Assembly: GCA_023247915.1 (NCBI GenBank)
Contig: JAHFFN010000013.1
Location: 1-40,134 of the forward strand
Direction of reading: 5' to 3'
Length of the DNA: 40,134 nt
Source: Candidatus Omnitrophota bacterium
GTDB lineage: Bacteria > Omnitrophota > Gorgyraeia > 2-02-FULL-51-18
Shown: positions 35,573-40,134 of the stretch, one piece after another
Layout: the number at the start of each line of letters is the position of its first letter
Numbering within the stretch: position 1 is the stretch's first letter
The notes under the pieces: model-generated
Seen by the model: only the letters and a program-made list of their open reading frames with translations
Databases searched by the model: none
Told to the model about the DNA's origin: nothing
Program-made: the position numbers and the translations under genes

Positions 35573-36462
35573 AAAATCTTCACTTCCGTTTCAAGAATAA
35601 CGCCTGTTTTTTTTCGCACTTCCGACTGCACCTCTTCAATCAAATGCTTCACATCGGAGGCCTTGGCACCGCCCAGATTGATGATAAAATTCCCATGCTT
35701 CAAAGAAACTTGAGCGTTTCCGACACGCTTGCCCTTTAAACCCGTTTCATCGATTAATTTTCCGCTGGAACAGCCGGGCGTTGAGGGATTTTTAAACATA
35801 CAGCCCGCGCTCGGATAATGCAAATCCTGAGTTTTTTGGCGATAATCGCGGTACTCCTCCAAAGTTTTCTGAGTTTGGGCTCGCGGAACCTGGGGAAGCC
35901 TGAAAATCCCTTCCACAATAAACATCTCTCTCAGGCCGGCGCTGCGATAACGAAACGGGATCTGATTTTTTGTCAAAAGTTGCTCCCGCCCTTCAAAATC
36001 GACCACGCGCACTCCTTCCAAAATCTCTTCAATCGAATGATTGTGGCTTCCCGCGTTCATTGCGATCGCCCCGCCGATATTCCCCGGGATGCCGGTCAAA
36101 AACTCACAACCTCCATACCCTCGACCAATCGCGTATTGAATAAAAAGAGTGTTGGGCGTCCCGGCGCCCGCTCTTATCAGCCCGGCCTCTTCCTCGAGTC
36201 GCCTAAAAAATGCGTCTCCGGCGTGCACTACCGCGCCTTTTAATCCTTCATCCGGCGCCAACAAATTACTGCCCGCGCCAAAAACCTGAACGGGAATATG
36301 CTCCGCTTTACAAATGGCCAGTGTTTTTTTTAAGTCTTCAATGTCTTCGGGTTCTATCCAAAATTCGGCGGGGCCGCCGATTTTAAGGGAGGTGTGTTTG
36401 GAAAGAGGTTCATTCGGACAAACTTTTCCGCGAATTTCCTTAAAGGGCACCGGCCACCTCAT
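35569..36462 (-). CDS. murB: UDP-N-acetylenolpyruvoylglucosamine reductase
   Basis: FAD-dependent reduction of enolpyruvyl-UDP-GlcNAc to UDP-MurNAc; about 297 residues. FAD-binding segments SLKIGGPAEFW, GAGSNLLAPDEG and FLTGIPGNIGGAIAMNAG are present, as are FRYRSAGLRE and the C-terminal Glu in LETEVKIL. The proton-donor position, Ser in E. coli, reads Cys in SAGCMFKNP. The ATG at 36462 lies within the murC end (23-bp overlap); an in-frame ATG ten codons upstream is less likely. Confidence 0.96.
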   Translation of the reverse strand: MRWPVPFKEIRGKVCPNEPLSKHTSLKIGGPAEFWIEPEDIEDLKKTLAICKAEHIPVQVFGAGSNLLAPDEGLKGAVVHAGDAFFRRLEEEAGLIRAGAGTPNTLFIQYAIGRGYGGCEFLTGIPGNIGGAIAMNAGSHNHSIEEILEGVRVVDFEGREQLLTKNQIPFRYRSAGLREMFIVEGIFRLPQVPRAQTQKTLEEYRDYRQKTQDLHYPSAGCMFKNPSTPGCSSGKLIDETGLKGKRVGNAQVSLKHGNFIINLGGAKASDVKHLIEEVQSEVRKKTGVILETEVKIL

Positions 36463-37804
36463 CCGCCACGCGATAAATATCTCCCGCGCCAAGCGCGATC
36501 ACCAAATCGCCGGGGCGCATTTGACGCCGCACCAACTCCGTCACATGCTGACGTTCTGAGAACAAGACTCCAGGATGCCCTGTTTTTTTAATAGCCTCCG
36601 CGACGCTTTGTCCGGTCACGCCGGGAATAGGCGCTTCACTGGCGGCGTAGATATCGGTGATGATCAACTCATCCGCGTCGCTGAAGCTTTTTGCAAAATC
36701 ATTCAAAAAAGAGCGAGTTCTCGTGTAACGATGCGGCTGAAATATCGCTAAAATTCTTTTTCTTCCAAGTCCCCGAGCCGCCAAAAGTGTTTTTTGAATC
36801 TCCGTCGGATGATGCGCGTAATCATCCACTACCAGATATTGTTTGTTTTCATATTTGACGTCAAAGCGGCGCGCGGCGCCCTTGTATTTCTCAAGCGCGC
36901 GGCGAATAATTTCAAACGGGATCCCGAGCTCCAGCCCCACTCCCACGGCCGCGAGCGCGTTTAAGGTGTTATGACGCCCGATGATTTTTAATTGAATCGC
37001 TCCCAAATTTTTTCCATGCACCCACACCTTAAAGGAAACGCCTCGCTCCCCTTGCGGACATTCCACCAAATCCGTCGCGCGAATATCCGCACCCTCTTTA
37101 AATCCATAAAGTTTTGAGCGCCGGGCATTCTCATAAGCCATTTTTAAAACTTGGGCGTCTTCCGCGCATCCAAACCAGACGCCCACCGCCGAAAGCCTTC
37201 CGATAAATTGCCGATATGTCGCTTCGATTTTTTGCATCGACCCAAAATGATCCATATGCTCTTCTTCAATATTGGTCACCACCGCAATGGAGGGTGAAAA
37301 GTGTAAAAAAGAAGAATCGCTTTCATCCGCTTCGATCACCACTTCCCGGCCGGCTCCGTCGCAAGCGTTCCCGCCAAAAAAACTCACCAACCCCCCCACC
37401 ACAATCATCGGATCGCGTTCGGCTTCTTTTAACACCATCCCGACCAAGGCCGTGGTCGTGGTTTTGCCGTGAGTCCCGGTCACCGCGATGGTGAATTTAT
37501 CACGGCAGATATCTGCCAAGGCTTCGGCGCGATGGATAATGGGAATTTTTTTCTCTAAAGCCGCGGCGCGTTCCACATGATTCACGGAAATGGACGAGGA
37601 ATAAACCACCAGATCCGCCCCTTCCAGATTAGCAGCGCTGTGTCCGATAAAAATTTTGGCGCCGGCTTTCTCCAAATCCTCCAAAATCGGCGTTTTTTTC
37701 AAGTCACTGCCCTGCACCTGAAAACCCTTGGAAAGATAGACGCGCGCAATACCGCTCATCCCGATCCCGCCAATACCGATAAAATGAATTTTTTTATTTT
37801 GCAT
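36440..37804 (-). CDS. murC: UDP-N-acetylmuramate--L-alanine ligase
   Basis: Adds L-Ala to UDP-MurNAc using ATP; about 454 residues. Features: HFIGIGGIGMSGIA in the N-terminal Rossmann domain, P-loop VTGTHGKTTTT (108-118), EADESDSSFL, NIEEEHMDHFGS, GRHNTLNALAAV and DDYAHHPTEI. The start at 37804 gives the usual short lead and overlaps murG by 11 bp; an ATG 16 codons upstream would lie deep in murG and is rejected. Confidence 0.97.
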   Translation of the reverse strand: MQNKKIHFIGIGGIGMSGIARVYLSKGFQVQGSDLKKTPILEDLEKAGAKIFIGHSAANLEGADLVVYSSSISVNHVERAAALEKKIPIIHRAEALADICRDKFTIAVTGTHGKTTTTALVGMVLKEAERDPMIVVGGLVSFFGGNACDGAGREVVIEADESDSSFLHFSPSIAVVTNIEEEHMDHFGSMQKIEATYRQFIGRLSAVGVWFGCAEDAQVLKMAYENARRSKLYGFKEGADIRATDLVECPQGERGVSFKVWVHGKNLGAIQLKIIGRHNTLNALAAVGVGLELGIPFEIIRRALEKYKGAARRFDVKYENKQYLVVDDYAHHPTEIQKTLLAARGLGRKRILAIFQPHRYTRTRSFLNDFAKSFSDADELIITDIYAASEAPIPGVTGQSVAEAIKKTGHPGVLFSERQHVTELVRRQMRPGDLVIALGAGDIYRVADEVAGAL

Positions 37805-38924
37805 GTTTTTTCTTAAGAAGAATCTCTGACACAAAATCCGCCAGCTTTTCACGCGCGTTTCCGGCGCTCGTTGGATGGTCGCCGGACACAGCTCTTTCTC
37901 CTGGCTTAATTTTAGCGGCGGAAGCCTCCAAAAGCGACGCTAATTTTTGCGGAGTCATGGCGGATTGCTCCACCACCACCGCCTGGTGACCTTCAGCGAA
38001 AACTTCCGCGTTAAAACGCTGGTGCCCGTCCGCGTGTGGATAAGGTACTAAAATTGCAGGGATTTTTTTAGTCGCGATTTCCGCCAAAAAAGTCGCGCCC
38101 GCCCGACCAAAAGCGACATCCGTCGCACCATAGGCCAAGTCCATGCGCTCAAAAAAAGAATAGGCTTTCGCCTGCAGTCCCGCCGCACGGCAACGCTCTA
38201 GCGTTTTTTCCGGAGCAAGCTTTCCGCAAAGATGCAATACTTGGCTTCCCGATTTAAAAGCGGCGCTCAAAAATTCAAGCGAGTCCAAAAAAAGAGTGTT
38301 GATAGACTCCGCGCCTTGACTGCCGCCCAAAATCAAAAAGGTTTTCTTTTCCGGGGAAAATTCAAAAAAACGAAGCGCTTCTTGGCGAGAATCTTTTTCA
38401 ATTGCAGGGCGTACGGGATTTCCGGTCACGCGGCGGTTTTTATGCGGTGTCAAATATTTCTCGGTTTCCCAGTAGCTGAGCGCCACCGCGTCCGCCACGC
38501 GCCCCAGAAAACGATTGGCCTTTCCGGGAAACACATTCTGCTCATGAAGCAATGTGGGCACCCCGCAAAGCTTGGCCGCTATCACCACCGGAAAAGAAAA
38601 ATACCCTCCAAAGCCGACAACCAGATCCGGTTTTTCGCGGAATAAAATCCCGAGCGAAGAAAAAAATCCGGACATCAATTTTAATATAAAACTCGGCCGA
38701 CCTAAAGACGAAGCGCCGCGAAACGGGGCGCTTTCAATCGAAACTACCTTTTCTTTCCGCATCGGCTTAAAAATAGCCTCTTCAATGTCCAACTTTCCAC
38801 ACACATAGACGACCTGAACCAGCGGATCGCGCTTTTTAAGCTCTTCCGCGAGACTAAATGCAGGGAAGATATGGCCGCCGGTTCCGCCGCAGGCCAAAAT
38901 AATTTTTAAAGGACGGTCGTTCAT
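37794..38924 (-). CDS. murG: UDP-GlcNAc:undecaprenyl-PP-MurNAc-pentapeptide GlcNAc transferase
   Basis: Makes lipid II from lipid I at the inner membrane face; 376 residues, GT28. Motifs: ACGGTGGHIFPA (11-22), VGFGGYFSFPVVIAAKL, LHEQNVFPGKANR, LILGGSQGAESIN and the donor-site FGRAGATFLAEIATKKIPAILVPYP. It has the ATGA overlap with ftsW and an 11-bp overlap with murC, preserving the ftsW-murG-murC-murB order. Confidence 0.97.
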   Translation of the reverse strand: MNDRPLKIILACGGTGGHIFPAFSLAEELKKRDPLVQVVYVCGKLDIEEAIFKPMRKEKVVSIESAPFRGASSLGRPSFILKLMSGFFSSLGILFREKPDLVVGFGGYFSFPVVIAAKLCGVPTLLHEQNVFPGKANRFLGRVADAVALSYWETEKYLTPHKNRRVTGNPVRPAIEKDSRQEALRFFEFSPEKKTFLILGGSQGAESINTLFLDSLEFLSAAFKSGSQVLHLCGKLAPEKTLERCRAAGLQAKAYSFFERMDLAYGATDVAFGRAGATFLAEIATKKIPAILVPYPHADGHQRFNAEVFAEGHQAVVVEQSAMTPQKLASLLEASAAKIKPGERAVSGDHPTSAGNAREKLADFVSEILLKKKHAK

Positions 38925-40024
38925 ACCTGGTCAGGAAGTTCTTTGGAAATATTGATCAAAAGGCCCACCGCGGTCATATTCGCCAAAAGTGCCGAGCCGC
39001 CATAACTGATAAATGGAAGCGACAGTCCCTTGGTGGGCAGTGCGCCGATGCTCACACCGATATTAATCATCGCCTCAAGCCCGATAAGGCTCACAAGACC
39101 CAGGCTCAACAGCTGAGAAAAACGGCTTTTAGCCCGGAAAGCGATGACAATACCGGCAAAAATAAATACCGCGAATAAAATCACAACGGAGCTAGCTCCG
39201 ATAAATCCCAACTCTTCTCCGATAATGGAAAAAATAAAATCCGTGTGGGATTCCGGCAAGTAAAAAAGCTTTTGCTGGGATTGCCCCAACCCCACACCAA
39301 AAATGCCGCCGGAGCCGAGCGCCAAAAAAGATTGGATGATTTGAAAACCCACGCCTCGCGGATCTTCCCACGGATGAAAAAAAGCCAAAAACCGTTTACG
39401 GCGATACGGCTTGGCAAGTGCCGCGGCCACAATCACCGGCGCCGCCACTAAAAGTGCCGTAAGAAGATAAGAAATCCGAAAACCTGCGGCAAAAAAAAGA
39501 ATAAAGACTACAAAAGCGATAGTCACGGCCGTGCCGAAATCCGGTTGCTTCAGCACCAACCCCGTGCAAAGCCCCAGCACAAATAAAGCCGGAAACACCG
39601 TGTGTTTGAGATCCGTCAAACTGTCTTTTTTGCGATCCAAAAAATCCGCCATATAAAAAATAATGGCTAATTTCAAAAACTCCGAGGGTTGAAAACTGAA
39701 GCCAAAAATTTTGAACCAGCGCCGCGCGCCGCCGGCGGCATGCCCCACATGAGGGATCAACACAGCGACCAGCAAAACGCCGGCCGCGATCAAAATCGAG
39801 CGCGCATGCTTCCGGAGTCCGTTAAAATCCACGGAGGACGCCCAAACCGCAAGAATGGATCCTAGCGCCAGATAAGCCAAATGCCTTTTCAAGAAATACG
39901 CGGTGTCCTTCATCCGATCCAACGCGTAAATCGCGCTGGCGCTATAAATCATCACGATGCCGATCGCCAAAAGAATCAATGCCGAACCAAGTAGCAGATT
40001 CCTGGCTTTTTTCAGCGTTTCCAC
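38921..40024 (-). CDS. ftsW: SEDS-family septal glycan polymerase FtsW
   Basis: Polytopic peptidoglycan polymerase acting with its partner PBP at the septum; 367 residues with about ten membrane segments. SEDS markers: [11 protein letters not shown] near residue 25, [21 protein letters not shown] near 100, [10 protein letters not shown] with the catalytic Asp, [10 protein letters not shown] and the signature [15 protein letters not shown] near the end. The start is GTG at 40024, overlapping murD by 13 bp. Position between murD and murG favours FtsW over RodA. Confidence 0.96.
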   Translation of the reverse strand: METLKKARNLLLGSALILLAIGIVMIYSASAIYALDRMKDTAYFLKRHLAYLALGSILAVWASSVDFNGLRKHARSILIAAGVLLVAVLIPHVGHAAGGARRWFKIFGFSFQPSEFLKLAIIFYMADFLDRKKDSLTDLKHTVFPALFVLGLCTGLVLKQPDFGTAVTIAFVVFILFFAAGFRISYLLTALLVAAPVIVAAALAKPYRRKRFLAFFHPWEDPRGVGFQIIQSFLALGSGGIFGVGLGQSQQKLFYLPESHTDFIFSIIGEELGFIGASSVVILFAVFIFAGIVIAFRAKSRFSQLLSLGLVSLIGLEAMINIGVSIGALPTKGLSLPFISYGGSALLANMTAVGLLINISKELPDQV

Positions 40025-40134
40025 GATTTTTCCTTTTTCAAACTCTCGAACAACTCTTTAAAGGTTTCCCCGCGATGCTCATAAGAATTAAACTGATCGA
40101 AACTCGTGCACATCGGCGACAGCAGGATTTTATC
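40012..40134 (-). CDS. murD: UDP-N-acetylmuramoylalanine--D-glutamate ligase, C-terminal fragment
   Basis: Only the last 40 codons plus stop lie in the window. They read [19 protein letters not shown] followed by [10 protein letters not shown], the characteristic MurD C-terminus (SPxxxSFDxFxxxxxRG). MurD adds D-Glu to UDP-MurNAc-L-Ala. Position just before ftsW matches the dcw order. Truncated only by the window edge. Confidence 0.93.
   Translation of the reverse strand, partial: DKILLSPMCTSFDQFNSYEHRGETFKELFESLKKEKSWKR

Overview
The window is a densely packed stretch of bacterial chromosome in which every supportable gene lies on the minus strand. It reads from a murD 3' end at the right edge to the first third of dnaE at the left edge. 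Nearly all content is housekeeping: cell wall and division, riboflavin, carbon metabolism, GatCAB, DNA polymerases, translation and GMP synthesis. The only evident accessory genes are a higBA toxin-antitoxin pair. The gene set (dcw-type mur/fts cluster, GatCAB, RF1, Rho, fused RibBA) fits a diderm, uncultured-type bacterium. The feel is of Omnitrophota/Elusimicrobiota or PVC-neighbour genomes, but this assignment is weak and inferred, because no rRNA is present.

Layout in transcription order (right to left). Block 1 (40134-22009) has 19 genes with no gap above 14 nt: murD(partial)-ftsW-murG-murC-murB-ddl-ftsQ-ftsA-like-ribBA-ribH-nusB-ribD-ribE-yyaL(DUF255)-tal-pgi-rfbC-doxX-rnd. A 440-bp non-coding gap follows. 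It holds a roughly 190-nt imperfect palindrome beginning 8 nt after the rnd stop, a GC-rich block full of small hairpins, and a near-consensus promoter for the next block. Block 2 (21567-12493) is gatC-gatA-gatB-DUF610-lssY_C-DUF1653-tsaD-HTH/TM protein-polA. Block 3 (12385-3622) is glgA-coaE-rho-rpmE, a strong terminator, then prfA-prmC-murA-rpsP-trmD-rplS-rnhB. Then come guaA, higBA and dnaE as separate units.

Cross-cutting observations. Two copies of an AT-rich dispersed repeat sit after rnhB and polA and supply their stop codons. Clear or plausible -10 elements lie only 6-9 nt before the start codons of higB, gatC and dnaE, which have no Shine-Dalgarno, suggesting leaderless mRNAs. Non-ATG starts are common (TTG, GTG, and an apparent ATT for glgA with an ideal Shine-Dalgarno). 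The DnaE PHP domain has lost several usual metal-ligand residues, and the FtsA-like protein is short and has a degenerate nucleotide-binding motif, with no ftsZ after it.

I found no CRISPR, insertion sequence, rRNA or tRNA, and no gene cluster that looks like a new defence or metabolic system. The most unexplained sequence is the rnd-gatC intergenic region.
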